A program made the translations under genes and the position numbers. Shown in pieces: positions 1 to 7,417 of a stretch of 64,000 nucleotides of DNA. The notes beneath the pieces were generated by a model. The model saw only the letters and a list, made by a program, of their open reading frames with translations. It did no database searches and was not told the DNA's origin. Origin of the DNA: an uncultured Oscillibacter sp. (lineage in GTDB: Bacteria; Bacillota; Clostridia; Oscillospirales; Oscillospiraceae); contig CAJUDV010000001.1 in the NCBI GenBank assembly GCA_910585385.1, positions 62,001-126,000 on the forward strand, in the 5' to 3' direction. Position 1 is the first letter of the stretch, and every line of letters starts with the position of its first letter.

Positions 1-185
1 TGGAAGTCCGGGCCTCCAACTACGACGCCATCGCCCTCTACGGAAGCCGGGGCTTTCGCAGCGTGGGGCGGCGGAAGAACTACTACGAGCACCCCAGAGA
101 AGACGCCATTATCATGACCCGGGAGTTTTCCGCTGTCCCGGCGAAGAGGGGAGGGGAGGCGGCCCATGAAGATTCTGGCCTTTGA
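1..185 (+). CDS. rimI: RimI-type ribosomal-protein acetyltransferase, C-terminal part
   Basis: The last 60 codons of a GNAT-fold acetyltransferase are visible (reading from base 3); the start lies left of the window. The segments 'NYDAIALYGSRGF' and 'KNYYEHPREDAIIM' are the typical C-terminal end of RimI, which acetylates the N-terminus of ribosomal protein S18 using acetyl-CoA. The frame ends in TGA at 183-185, inside the next gene, giving a 20-nt overlap with tsaD. The rimI-tsaD order is common in Firmicutes, where the tsaE-tsaB-rimI-tsaD genes for t6A tRNA modification form an operon. Family assignment is good for so short a fragment; substrate is inferred from the neighbour and the motif. 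Confidence 0.8.
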   Translation, partial: EVRASNYDAIALYGSRGFRSVGRRKNYYEHPREDAIIMTREFSAVPAKRGGEAAHEDSGL

Positions 186-1191
186 GTCCACCTGCGACGA
201 GACCGCCGCCGCGGTGGTGGAAGATGGACGGCACGTCCTTTCCGATGTGATCGCCTCCCAGGCGGATATGCACGCCCTTTACGGCGGCGTGGTGCCGGAG
301 ATCGCCTCCCGGAAGCACGTGGAGGTTATCGCCGCCCTGGCAGAGCAGGCCCTGGAGCGGGCGGGGTGTCAGCGGGCCGACATCGGCGCCGTGGCGGCGT
401 CCTACGCCCCCGGTCTCATCGGCGCGGTGCTGGTGGGGCTGAACTTCGCCAAATCCGTGGCCTTCGGCCTGGGAGTGCCCCTGATTCCCGTCCACCATGT
501 CCGGGGCCACATCGCCGCGGGCTACATCGCCTTTCCGGACCTGGAGCCCCCCTTTCTGGCCCTGGCCATCTCCGGCGGCAATACGCTGATTGTGGACGTG
601 CGGGACTACACGGACATGGCGGTCCTGGGCTCCACCCGGGACGACGCGGCGGGGGAGTGCTTTGACAAGGCCGCCCGGGTGCTGGGTCTCAGCTACCCCG
701 GCGGAAGGCCCATGGACGAGCTGGCCCGGCAGTCGCCGGGGGGCGTCTACACCCTGCCCCACGCCCATGTGGACGGCGCGCCTCTGGACATGAGTTTTTC
801 CGGTTTGAAGACGGCGGTGGTAAACCTGGCCCACCACGCCCAGCAGGTGGGGGAGGCCCTGGACCGGGCCGCCCTGGCCCGGGACTTCACCCAGGCCGTC
901 AGCGATACCCTGGTGCCCAGGGCCATGGAGGCCGCCCGGCAGGCGGGGCGGAAAACCCTCGTGGCCGCCGGCGGCGTGGCCGCCAACTCCTTCATCCGGG
1001 CGGATCTGGAGCGGGCCTGCCGGGAGGCGGGCTGCCGGCTGTACCTGCCGCCGTTGTCCCTGTGCGGCGATAACGGCGCCATGATCGGCGCCCAGGGGTA
1101 CTACGAGTACCTGGCGGGAAACACAGCGGGCATGGAACTGAACGCCTACGCCACCCGGGACATCGGTCAGCCCCCGTCTCTCCGGCGGTAA
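166..1191 (+). CDS. tsaD: tRNA N6-adenosine threonylcarbamoyltransferase TsaD
   Basis: 341 aa, normal for the family. TsaD transfers the threonylcarbamoyl group from TC-AMP to A37 of ANN-decoding tRNAs, working with TsaB and TsaE in the cytoplasm. The ASKHA-fold start 'MKILAFESTCDETAAAVV' is diagnostic. The metal-binding HxxxH pair is at H111/H115 in 'HHVRGHIAAGY', and 'GGVAANSFIR' and 'CGDNGAMIGAQGYY' near the C-terminus are the usual nucleotide-binding segments. The ATG at 166 overlaps the end of rimI and follows a purine-rich stretch (gaggggaggcggccc), consistent with translational coupling. A strong terminator follows at 1221. Confidence 0.97.
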   Translation: MKILAFESTCDETAAAVVEDGRHVLSDVIASQADMHALYGGVVPEIASRKHVEVIAALAEQALERAGCQRADIGAVAASYAPGLIGAVLVGLNFAKSVAFGLGVPLIPVHHVRGHIAAGYIAFPDLEPPFLALAISGGNTLIVDVRDYTDMAVLGSTRDDAAGECFDKAARVLGLSYPGGRPMDELARQSPGGVYTLPHAHVDGAPLDMSFSGLKTAVVNLAHHAQQVGEALDRAALARDFTQAVSDTLVPRAMEAARQAGRKTLVAAGGVAANSFIRADLERACREAGCRLYLPPLSLCGDNGAMIGAQGYYEYLAGNTAGMELNAYATRDIGQPPSLRR

Positions 1192-1220
1192 ACGGTGTAT
1201 ATCGAGTAAAGATTTGTGCA

Positions 1221-1272
1221 TAGAGCCCGCCGTATTTTACAGATGAAGCACGGCGGGCTCTATGATTTTTTG
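1221..1272 (+). terminator. Rho-independent terminator after tsaD
   Basis: Perfect 12-bp inverted repeat (1221-1232 with 1251-1262) with an 18-nt loop, followed by a T-rich run. It lies 30 nt after the tsaD stop codon. Confidence 0.85.
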
Positions 1273-1750
1273 AAAATGCCATTATTTTTTGTATAAAGAA
1301 GACACTCTCTATCGGAAAAGCGTGAAGCGTCGTGAGAATCTACAGGCAAATTATATTTTATGTAAACTAAAAGCAAAGTTTGAAAAATCAGAAAACTCTA
1401 TTACAGACTTGTGGAAAACGTGTTAAAAACCCGTGTATCTTTTGATTCTCAATCAATACATCGCTGTGGAAAACTCCGCGGAAAATGTGAATAACTCCAC
1501 GTAGAGAAAATTATGATACGCATTATGTCAATTAAAATTTTTACCGCTTTTTGAAATTTTCTGATGGGAAAGCCAAAAAAAGGGGAGATTTCGTTGAAAA
1601 TTTCAGGCGAAACCCCATTGCTTTTTTCGACCGTTTTCACGGGGTGCCGTCAAAATTCCTGTAAAGATGACAAACCGCCAAAAACAAAAACGCAGGAAAT
1701 CCTTCAAATATACAAACTGTATTATGCGCTTCGGCGTGAATATCTAAAAC
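1273..1750. other. AT-rich non-coding gap with DnaA-box-like 9-mers
   Basis: About 480 bp, far richer in A+T than its surroundings, with no convincing gene. It contains 'tgtggaaaa' at 1410-1418 and 1465-1473 (reverse-strand TTTTCCACA) and 'tgtgaataa' at 1486-1494 (TTATTCACA). All three fit the DnaA-box consensus TTWTNCACA and share one orientation; a fourth, one-mismatch site (TTGTCCACA) lies just outside at 1792-1800. The short open frames here lack ribosome-binding sites and resemble no family I recognise. Function is unknown; see findings. Confidence 0.5.
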
Positions 1751-1779
1751 TTGACAGCTCTTTTTCGGAGGCATATAAT
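1751..1779 (+). promoter_or_regulatory. Sigma-A promoter for the SLH protein
   Basis: Consensus -35 TTGACA (1751-1756) and -10 TATAAT (1774-1779) with a 17-bp spacer, 57 nt before the start of the downstream gene. A DnaA-box-like 9-mer (1792-1800) overlaps the expected transcript start. Confidence 0.85.
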
Positions 1780-1835
1780 ACCTTTATCAATTGTGGACAA
1801 CCGAAGGGCTGTCCGCAAAACTAAGGAGGAAGAAC

Positions 1836-3083
1836 ATGAGAGCGATGAAAAAATGGCTGGCCTCCCTGATGGCGCTGGCTCTGCTGGCCGGGATGCTGCC
1901 CGCCGCCCTGGCGGCGGAGACCACAATCTATCTGGACGGCTATCACCTTCAGGGTGAAGAAGGCGCGCCCGGGGTCTATGAGGTCAAAGAAGGCGGTCAG
2001 CTGAGCCTGAAAGGTGACCTGACCCGGACCGGCGTAGTGGAGAGCAAGGAATTTGAAGATGCCGCGGAGATCTTTGAGATTCCCGTCTACACGGCCAAGG
2101 GCTCCGTGGAGGTGACTGTGACGGACGGCTACGTTCCCGGCGAGCCCACAGAGGGCACTAATGAGGATGGGGACGTCTGGGCGAAGCTCGCTCTGGCGAC
2201 TGCCGGAATTGACACGGTGACCTATGACGCGGAGAAGAAGAGCGCGGAGACGGTCAAGGAGAACGCCCTCTATTTTGAGGGCAAGATCACCTATGTTGAA
2301 GCCGACAGCGAAGAGGAAAAGACCGTGTCCCTCCAGGAGTTCTATGGAGACCCTGACATCTGGGACAAAATCGGTACTCCCCCCAACATCCACAAGGGCT
2401 CCAAGGCCGTGCTGACGGAGCCCGGCGCCTATCGTGTCTCCGCATACTATGAGGCCCTGGCCGGCGGCTGCGTGGCCTACGTCATCATCCCCGAGACCGC
2501 CGATACTGCCGATACCCCTGATACTGCCACCGTTCCCGTGGAGAAGGAGAATGAGACCACTCCCGCCGCTCCCAAGTTCACCGACGTGGCCGCCGACTCC
2601 CCCTATGCCGCCGCCATTGAGTGGGCCGTAGGCAGGGAGATCACCCTGGGCAAGACCGAGACCACCTTTGCCCCCGCCGATCCCTGCACCGTTTCTCACA
2701 TCCTGACCTTCCTGTGGCGCGCCAATGGCAAGCCCGGCGCCGCGGAGGGCGCGGCCGACCGTGACTCCGCCGCCAAGTGGGCCTTGGAGAAGGAGATGAT
2801 CGCCCAGGACGCCGACCTCGCCGTCACCTGCACCCGCAGCATGGCCGTAACCTTCATGTGGAAGGCCGCCGGGAGCCCCGAGGCGAAGACCGAGAAGGCC
2901 TTTACCGACGTGGCCGCCGACGCCGAGTACGCCGCCGCTGTGGCCTGGGCCGTGGAGAATGAGATCACCGCCGGCACCGGCGACGGCACCACCTTCGCCC
3001 CCGGCAATCCCTGCAACCGCGGCCAGATTGTCACCTTCCTGTTCCGTCAGCTGGCGGAGAAGGAGACGGAGCCCGCCGCTTAA
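1836..3083 (+). CDS. Secreted protein with C-terminal SLH-like repeats
   Basis: 415 aa. ATG 1836 is chosen because 'aaggagga' ends 5 nt upstream; an in-frame ATG at 1845 is possible. The N-terminus is a signal peptide (basic 'MRAMKKW', hydrophobic core, 'ALA-AE' cleavage site near residue 26). Residues about 27-230 form an acidic domain I do not recognise, then a Pro/Thr-rich linker. From about residue 245 three SLH-like repeats follow; the first and third contain 'FTDVAADSPYAAAIEWAV' and 'FTDVAADAEYAAAVAWAV', while the middle one is diverged. SLH domains anchor proteins to cell-wall polymers, so surface location is inferred. It is monocistronic, between a consensus promoter and a terminator. 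Confidence 0.85.
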   Translation: MRAMKKWLASLMALALLAGMLPAALAAETTIYLDGYHLQGEEGAPGVYEVKEGGQLSLKGDLTRTGVVESKEFEDAAEIFEIPVYTAKGSVEVTVTDGYVPGEPTEGTNEDGDVWAKLALATAGIDTVTYDAEKKSAETVKENALYFEGKITYVEADSEEEKTVSLQEFYGDPDIWDKIGTPPNIHKGSKAVLTEPGAYRVSAYYEALAGGCVAYVIIPETADTADTPDTATVPVEKENETTPAAPKFTDVAADSPYAAAIEWAVGREITLGKTETTFAPADPCTVSHILTFLWRANGKPGAAEGAADRDSAAKWALEKEMIAQDADLAVTCTRSMAVTFMWKAAGSPEAKTEKAFTDVAADAEYAAAVAWAVENEITAGTGDGTTFAPGNPCNRGQIVTFLFRQLAEKETEPAA

Positions 3084-3105
3084 TCTACTTAAAATATCAA
3101 CAAAT

Positions 3106-3136
3106 GAGGACCGGGAATATCCCGGTCCTCGTTTTT
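3106..3136 (+). terminator. Rho-independent terminator after the SLH gene
   Basis: 10-bp perfect stem (3106-3115 with 3121-3130), 5-nt loop, followed by gttttt. Confidence 0.88.
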
Positions 3137-3199
3137 CCGCATAAACTTTTTCAAACGGCGCAGACTTCCCTTGAGAACTGATGGAAAGGAAGTCATACC

Positions 3200-4144
3200 A
3201 TGCCGGAGAGGATCGTCATCGCCCTGGGGGGCAACGCGCTGCAGTCCAAAGACAGCGGGGCCACCGCCGAGGCCCAGCTGGAAGTGGTGAAAAAGACCAG
3301 CGCCCACATCGCCCAGATCAGTCAACGGGGCTACGAGATGGCCGTGGTCCACGGAAACGGCCCCCAGGTGGGCCGCATTGTCCTGGCCAGCGAGGCCGCC
3401 AAGGACGTGGCCCCGCCCATGCCCTTTGACGTCTGCGGAGCCATGAGCCAGGGTTATATCGGCTACCATATTCAGCAGGCGCTGAAATACGCCCTCAACA
3501 GCCGGAACCGAAACTACCCCGTGGTCACCCTGGCCACCCAGGTGGTGGTGGACCGGAACGACCCCGCCTTTCAGAACCCCACCAAGCCCATCGGTGCCTT
3601 CTACACCCAGGAGGAGGCCCGGCGGCTGGAGGCGGAGCGGGGCTATACCATGCGGGAGGACGCCGGCCGGGGCTGGCGGCGGGTGGTGCCCTCCCCCCAG
3701 CCCCGGCGGATTGTGGAGATTGAGGCCATCCGGCTGCTGTGGGACCACGCCATTGTGGTGGCCTGCGGAGGCGGAGGCATCCCGGTGGTGGAAAACCCCG
3801 ACGGCACCCTGGAGGGCGTGGCGGCGGTCATCGACAAGGACTTTGCCGCCGAGCTCCTGGCCGAGCAGGTGTGCGCCGACGTTCTGCTGATCCTGACGGA
3901 GGTGGAGAAGGCCGCCATCCGCTTTGGAAAGCCGGACCAGGAGGACCTGGGGCACATCAGCCTGGCGCAGGCCGCCCAATACGCCGCGGAGGGCCAGTTC
4001 GGCGTAGGCAGCATGCTGCCCAAGGTGGAGGCCGCTATGAGATTTGTCCGGGCCAATCCGGGAAAACGGGCCATTATCACAAGCCTGGACAAGGCTCTGG
4101 ACGCCCTGGACGGCAAAACCGGCACAGTGGTGACCTTCGCCTGA
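3200..4144 (+). CDS. arcC: Carbamate kinase
   Basis: 314 aa, normal for the amino-acid-kinase family enzyme that interconverts carbamoyl phosphate + ADP and carbamate + ATP. 'VIALGGNALQ' (near residues 5-14) and 'VVHGNGPQVGRI' (about residues 50-61) are the phosphate-binding motifs, and 'VACGGGGIPVV' plus 'DKDFAAELLA' are characteristic later segments. A GGAAAGGA sequence precedes the ATG. No arginine deiminase or ornithine carbamoyltransferase gene lies nearby, so the source of carbamoyl phosphate cannot be told from this window. It stands alone between two terminators. Confidence 0.95.
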   Translation: MPERIVIALGGNALQSKDSGATAEAQLEVVKKTSAHIAQISQRGYEMAVVHGNGPQVGRIVLASEAAKDVAPPMPFDVCGAMSQGYIGYHIQQALKYALNSRNRNYPVVTLATQVVVDRNDPAFQNPTKPIGAFYTQEEARRLEAERGYTMREDAGRGWRRVVPSPQPRRIVEIEAIRLLWDHAIVVACGGGGIPVVENPDGTLEGVAAVIDKDFAAELLAEQVCADVLLILTEVEKAAIRFGKPDQEDLGHISLAQAAQYAAEGQFGVGSMLPKVEAAMRFVRANPGKRAIITSLDKALDALDGKTGTVVTFA

Positions 4145-4150
4145 ACAGCA

Positions 4151-4190
4151 GACGACCCCCGCGGACATAAGTCCGCGGGGGTCGTCTTTT
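4151..4190 (+). terminator. Terminator after arcC
   Basis: 16-bp perfect stem (4151-4166 with 4171-4186), 4-nt loop, then TTTT. It may also serve the convergent gene on the minus strand. Confidence 0.88.
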
Positions 4191-4240
4191 CACCGTTGTA
4201 AGCCCGCCGCCCCCCAAATTTGCAGGGGACTACCGCGCTG

Positions 4241-5197
4241 TCAGCGCACCAGCACCACCACATAGGCGGCGTAGGCCGCCAGCATCAGCGCCCCCTGCCA
4301 GCGGTAAAACCTTCCCCGCAGCAGCGGCGGCAGCACGGCCAGACAGCACAGGCCCAGGCACACCGGCATATCCAGGGCCGTGGTCTGGCTGCCCATCGCC
4401 AGCTGTCCGCCGGATACGGCAGAGCACACCGGCAGGATCATGGTCAGGTCGATGACATTGGCCCCGATGATATTGCCAACGGACATGGACGCCTCTTTTT
4501 TCGCAATGGCCGTCAGAGTAGTCACCAGCTCCGGCAGGGAGGTGCCGATGGCCACCATGGTGACGCCGATGATGCTGGAGGGCACGCCCAGCATCATCGC
4601 CAGCTCACTGCCGTAGTCGATCAGCAGCCGGGAGCCCGCCACGATGGCGGCAATCCCCGCGGCAAAGAGGCCCAGCTTCATAATCATCTGCCGGTGGGAG
4701 GTCGTGCGGCGCCTGGGGTTCGCCTCCCGGTTCTCCGCCATGCTGGAGCGGGCGTCCATGACATTGTTCCCCAGGTAGATGCCAAACACCACAAAAAGAA
4801 GCAGGCTTGGCAGCACCGGCAGCACGCCGTTCCGGCACAGCAGGAACAGCACCAGTGCGCCGGAGACCATTAAAACGGCCTTCAGGTCAAACTGCTTCCG
4901 GTTCACCGCCGAGGGGATGCACACGATGGAGATGCCCAGAATCAGCCCCAGGTTGGCGGTGACGGACCCCACAGCGTTGCCCACCGCCAGGTCCACCTCC
5001 CCCTGGAGCACGCCGGTGACGGACACCGTCAGCTCCGGCAGCGTGGTGGCCAGGGACACGATGGTGGCCCCGATGATAAACCGGGGCACGCCGGTGGCCT
5101 CCGCGATCCACACCGCGCCGTCCAAAAACCAGTCGCCGCCCTTGACGATGAGAACCAGTCCCACCAGAAACAGCAATACCGTTACCCAAATACTCAT
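4241..5197 (-). CDS. CaCA-family cation:H+/Na+ antiporter (YrbG/CaxA-like)
   Basis: 318 aa from ATG 5197; an upstream in-frame extension is ignored because it would begin inside the riboswitch terminator. The protein is almost entirely hydrophobic, about ten membrane segments, with the two inverted alpha repeats of the Ca2+/cation antiporter family: 'SLATTLPELTVSVTG' followed by 'VGNAVGSVTANLGL' in the first half, and 'AIGTSLPELVTTLTA' followed by 'VGNIIGANVIDL' in the second. The glutamates in both 'PEL' motifs line the ion site. It sits behind a yybP-ykoY riboswitch, so Mn2+ (or Ca2+/Mn2+) export is the likely role. Substrate is inferred from the riboswitch, not visible in the protein. Confidence 0.9.
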   Translation of the reverse strand: MSIWVTVLLFLVGLVLIVKGGDWFLDGAVWIAEATGVPRFIIGATIVSLATTLPELTVSVTGVLQGEVDLAVGNAVGSVTANLGLILGISIVCIPSAVNRKQFDLKAVLMVSGALVLFLLCRNGVLPVLPSLLLFVVFGIYLGNNVMDARSSMAENREANPRRRTTSHRQMIMKLGLFAAGIAAIVAGSRLLIDYGSELAMMLGVPSSIIGVTMVAIGTSLPELVTTLTAIAKKEASMSVGNIIGANVIDLTMILPVCSAVSGGQLAMGSQTTALDMPVCLGLCCLAVLPPLLRGRFYRWQGALMLAAYAAYVVVLVR

Positions 5198-5220
5198 TTG
5201 CTCACACGTCCTCCGTTTTT

Positions 5221-5391
5221 CAAAAATAAACGAGACCCTCACTGCACACGGTGATCCAGCAGGAGATCCCCTCCCGCCGGCGCCGCGCGCAGTAAAAGTC
5301 TCGCTTTTTCAGGCGGGGCCCGGACGGTTCCAAGACCGCCGTGCTGACGAGCCCCGCCGCATCCCGAAGGACACAAGCTACTCCCTTTTAC
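5221..5391 (-). promoter_or_regulatory. yybP-ykoY (Mn2+) riboswitch with overlapping terminator
   Basis: Read on the minus strand from 5391, the leader shows the class hallmarks: GTAAAAGGGAGTAGC at the 5' side of P1, a conserved TCGTCA (plus-strand 5345-5350), and an AGCGAGAC-TTTTAC segment closing P1 (5385-5391 pairs with 5292-5298). The 3' strand of P1 also lies inside a second, 15-bp stem (5289-5303 with 5231-5245, continuous if G-U pairs are allowed) that is followed by a T-rich run (5221-5230), an intrinsic terminator. P1 and terminator are mutually exclusive, so ligand binding should allow read-through: a transcriptional ON switch for the antiporter. Confidence 0.88.
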
Positions 5392-5411
5392 AGGACCTGT
5401 TTTCGAGAGGT

Positions 5412-5441
5412 ATTATATGGAAATCATACCCCGTTTGTCAA
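5412..5441 (-). promoter_or_regulatory. Sigma-A promoter for the riboswitch/antiporter transcript
   Basis: Minus-strand -35 TTGACA (5436-5441) and -10 TATAAT (5412-5417), 18-bp spacer, placed about 20 nt before the aptamer. Confidence 0.85.
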
Positions 5442-5480
5442 TAAAAACTTTGTCAGAACATGGCTGTCCCAAAAATATTG

Positions 5481-6560
5481 TCAGGACTTAAACGCCGGGT
5501 CAAAGCCGATGTCCTTCTCCCAGAGGGTTTTGCCCGCCCCGGCCTCTCCCGCGGGGGCAAAGCCGCAGTCTCTAAAAAAACGCTCCGCGGCGCAGCCCTC
5601 CGGCAGGGCGGCTCTCAGACGCTCCGCCCCCAGGGGCCGCCAGCGGTACACCGCCTGACCGATGAGCTGCACGCCGAAGCCCCGCCGGCGGCAGTCCCGC
5701 CGGACGCAGAGCAGGGCAATCTCCCCTGCTGCCGGACCGAACTGAATGAGCCCCACCGGTTCCTCCCCCAAATAGCCCACCAGGGCCGGCCGGGCGGGGT
5801 CAAGGGCGGGAGGCGCCTCCTCCCAGGAATCGGCGATCAGCTCCTCCAGCCGCGGGCCCTGCGCCGGCAGCTGAGGCGGCGCGAAGTACAGCCCCGGCTC
5901 CAGGCCGTTGGCCCGCCGGCGGACCTTCTCTCCCGCCAGATACTCCGGCGTCTGCAAATGGCTGTTGTCATTCTGCCAGACCACCCGGAGCGCCGCGCCG
6001 TCCCACTCCAGCAGGGAGACGGCGGTGTTGTCCCCGGTGGGGGACTTTGCGCCGGTATCCCGGAGGGAGATCCCCTGTAAATTCGCCAGCAGCAGGCGGA
6101 TAACATAGCCGTGGGAGAACACCGCCACGCTCTTGCCGTCGTTCTCCGCTGCGATCTTCCGCACCGCCTCCAAGGCCCGTTCCAGCACCTGGGCGGGCGT
6201 CTCGGCGCCCTCCATGCGCCAGCGGTCCATCTGACGGCCAAACCGCTCCATCTCCTCCGGCCAGCGGCGGACGATCTCCCCCCAGGTCTTCCGCTCCCAG
6301 ACGCCCACGTGGATCTCCCGCAGGTCCCGCGTCAGATGGGGCGTCAGATTCCTGGGAAGACAGATGGCGCTGGCGGTGGCCCGGGTGCGGTAGAGGTCGC
6401 TGGCGTACACTTCGTCAATTTGGACGCCCTCAAAGCGCCGCTCCAGGGCTTTCACCTGCCGCCAGCCCCGGTCTGTGAGAATGCTGTCGTCCTGCCCCTG
6501 GGCGATGCGGTACAAATTTCCCTCCGCCTCCGCATGGCGGATCAGATAGATGGTGGTCAT
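5481..6560 (-). CDS. Histidine phosphatase-GNAT acetyltransferase fusion
   Basis: 359 aa. Residues 1 to about 200 are a histidine phosphatase (phosphoglycerate-mutase-like) domain: 'YLIRHAEAEGN' with the phospho-accepting His9, and the second catalytic His in 'AVFSHGYVIRLLL' near residue 150. Residues about 240-355 are a GNAT domain, with the acetyl-CoA loop seen as 'RRDCRRRGFGVQLIG' and a C-terminal 'AAERFFRDCGFAPAG'. The two domains would be cytoplasmic; substrates are unknown. The start ATG 6560 follows 'gggaggcg'. Phosphatase domains of this type act on sugar phosphates, cobalamin precursors or other metabolites, and nothing here decides between them. Confidence 0.85.
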   Translation of the reverse strand: MTTIYLIRHAEAEGNLYRIAQGQDDSILTDRGWRQVKALERRFEGVQIDEVYASDLYRTRATASAICLPRNLTPHLTRDLREIHVGVWERKTWGEIVRRWPEEMERFGRQMDRWRMEGAETPAQVLERALEAVRKIAAENDGKSVAVFSHGYVIRLLLANLQGISLRDTGAKSPTGDNTAVSLLEWDGAALRVVWQNDNSHLQTPEYLAGEKVRRRANGLEPGLYFAPPQLPAQGPRLEELIADSWEEAPPALDPARPALVGYLGEEPVGLIQFGPAAGEIALLCVRRDCRRRGFGVQLIGQAVYRWRPLGAERLRAALPEGCAAERFFRDCGFAPAGEAGAGKTLWEKDIGFDPAFKS

Positions 6561-6695
6561 AAACGCCTCCCGATCAATTGTTTTTTACAGGACCCAGTAT
6601 ACTCCCTTGGGGAGTTTTTGGCAAACGCGGAAACGGCGGTTTTTTTGCGGAAAGAGGGCCATACTATCCCCATGCCGAAAAGGAGTGACTTGATT

Positions 6696-6875
6696 ATGAA
6701 GACATGTACCGGATTTTGGGTCGGTATGAGCGCGGGCCTGATGGCCGGCGCCGCGGTGGGGATGATGACGCCTCACGGCAGGGACTCCATGAAAACGCAG
6801 GTGGGTAAGAGTATCCACAAGCTGGGTGTCGCCGTGGACCACGCCGTGGACAACATCGTCTCTGAAATGCGCTGA
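6696..6875 (+). CDS. Small YtxH-like membrane-associated protein
   Basis: 59 aa. ATG 6696 is preceded at good spacing by 'aaaggag'. A single glycine/alanine/methionine-rich hydrophobic segment (about residues 6-25, 'WVGMSAGLMAGAAVGMM') is followed by an amphipathic, charged tail ending 'AVDNIVSEMR'. This layout resembles the YtxH-type small proteins of Firmicutes; function is unknown. A clear terminator follows, so it is a single-gene transcript. Confidence 0.7.
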   Translation: MKTCTGFWVGMSAGLMAGAAVGMMTPHGRDSMKTQVGKSIHKLGVAVDHAVDNIVSEMR

Positions 6876-6887
6876 CGCGCCAAAAAG

Positions 6888-6918
6888 AAGGCGGAGGGCT
6901 TTTGCCCTCCGCCTTTTC
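6888..6918 (+). terminator. Terminator after the 59-aa protein
   Basis: 12-bp perfect stem (6888-6899 with 6904-6915), 4-nt loop, A-rich upstream and T-rich downstream flanks. Confidence 0.85.
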
Positions 6919-6983
6919 CGCCGCTGGGGACCCCGGCGGCATCCTCCCTGAAAAAGAAATTCCCGGAATTTTTTGAATTCCGC

Positions 6984-7025
6984 TTGACATACCGTTCATA
7001 CTGTGTATACTGTATATGTACAGTA
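6984..7025 (+). promoter_or_regulatory. Promoter with palindromic operator for the gntR/ABC operon
   Basis: -35 TTGACA (6984-6989), -10 TATACT (7006-7011), 16-bp spacer. A 7-bp inverted repeat TACTGTA-N4-TACAGTA (7008-7014 and 7019-7025) overlaps the -10, the expected place for autoregulation by the YtrA-type GntR regulator encoded immediately downstream. Confidence 0.8.
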
Positions 7026-7042
7026 CGAACGGGAGTGATTCC

Positions 7043-7417
7043 ATGGAGCTCATTATCCGCAATGTCACCAACCAACCCATCTACGACCAGATCTACTCCC
7101 AGATCAAGTCCCAGATCATCGCGGGGCAGCTGCGGCCAGGGGAGGCCCTGCCCTCCATCCGGAGCCTTGCCAAGGATCTGAAGATCTCCGTCATCACCAC
7201 CAAGCGGGCCTATGACGAGCTGGAGGCCCAGGGCCTCATTGACACCGTGGCCGGCAAGGGCTGCTTTGTGGCGGAGAAAAACCTGGACCTGATCCGGGAG
7301 CAGCAGCTCCGGGAGCTGGAGAGCCATCTGTCCGCCGCTGCCGGCCTGGCCAGAAGCTGCGGACTGTCCCGGCGGGAGCTGGAAGAGATGCTGGTCGTCC
7401 TGCTAGAGGAGGAATGA
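7043..7417 (+). CDS. GntR-family regulator, YtrA subfamily
   Basis: 124 aa from ATG 7043 (GGGAG seven bases upstream). The N-terminal winged helix is clear: 'PIYDQIYSQIKSQIIAGQL', 'LRPGEALPSIRSLAKDL' and the wing 'GLIDTVAGKGCFVAE'. The effector part is only a short helical tail of about 45 residues, as in YtrA regulators, which control ABC exporters linked to cell-envelope stress. It is the first gene of an operon with an ATPase and a permease; its stop overlaps the next start (ATGA). Confidence 0.92.
   Translation: MELIIRNVTNQPIYDQIYSQIKSQIIAGQLRPGEALPSIRSLAKDLKISVITTKRAYDELEAQGLIDTVAGKGCFVAEKNLDLIREQQLRELESHLSAAAGLARSCGLSRRELEEMLVVLLEEE

Noticed and set aside
1564..1824. 86-codon open frame in the AT-rich gap
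   Set aside because: No ribosome-binding site, spans a consensus promoter, and resembles no protein family.
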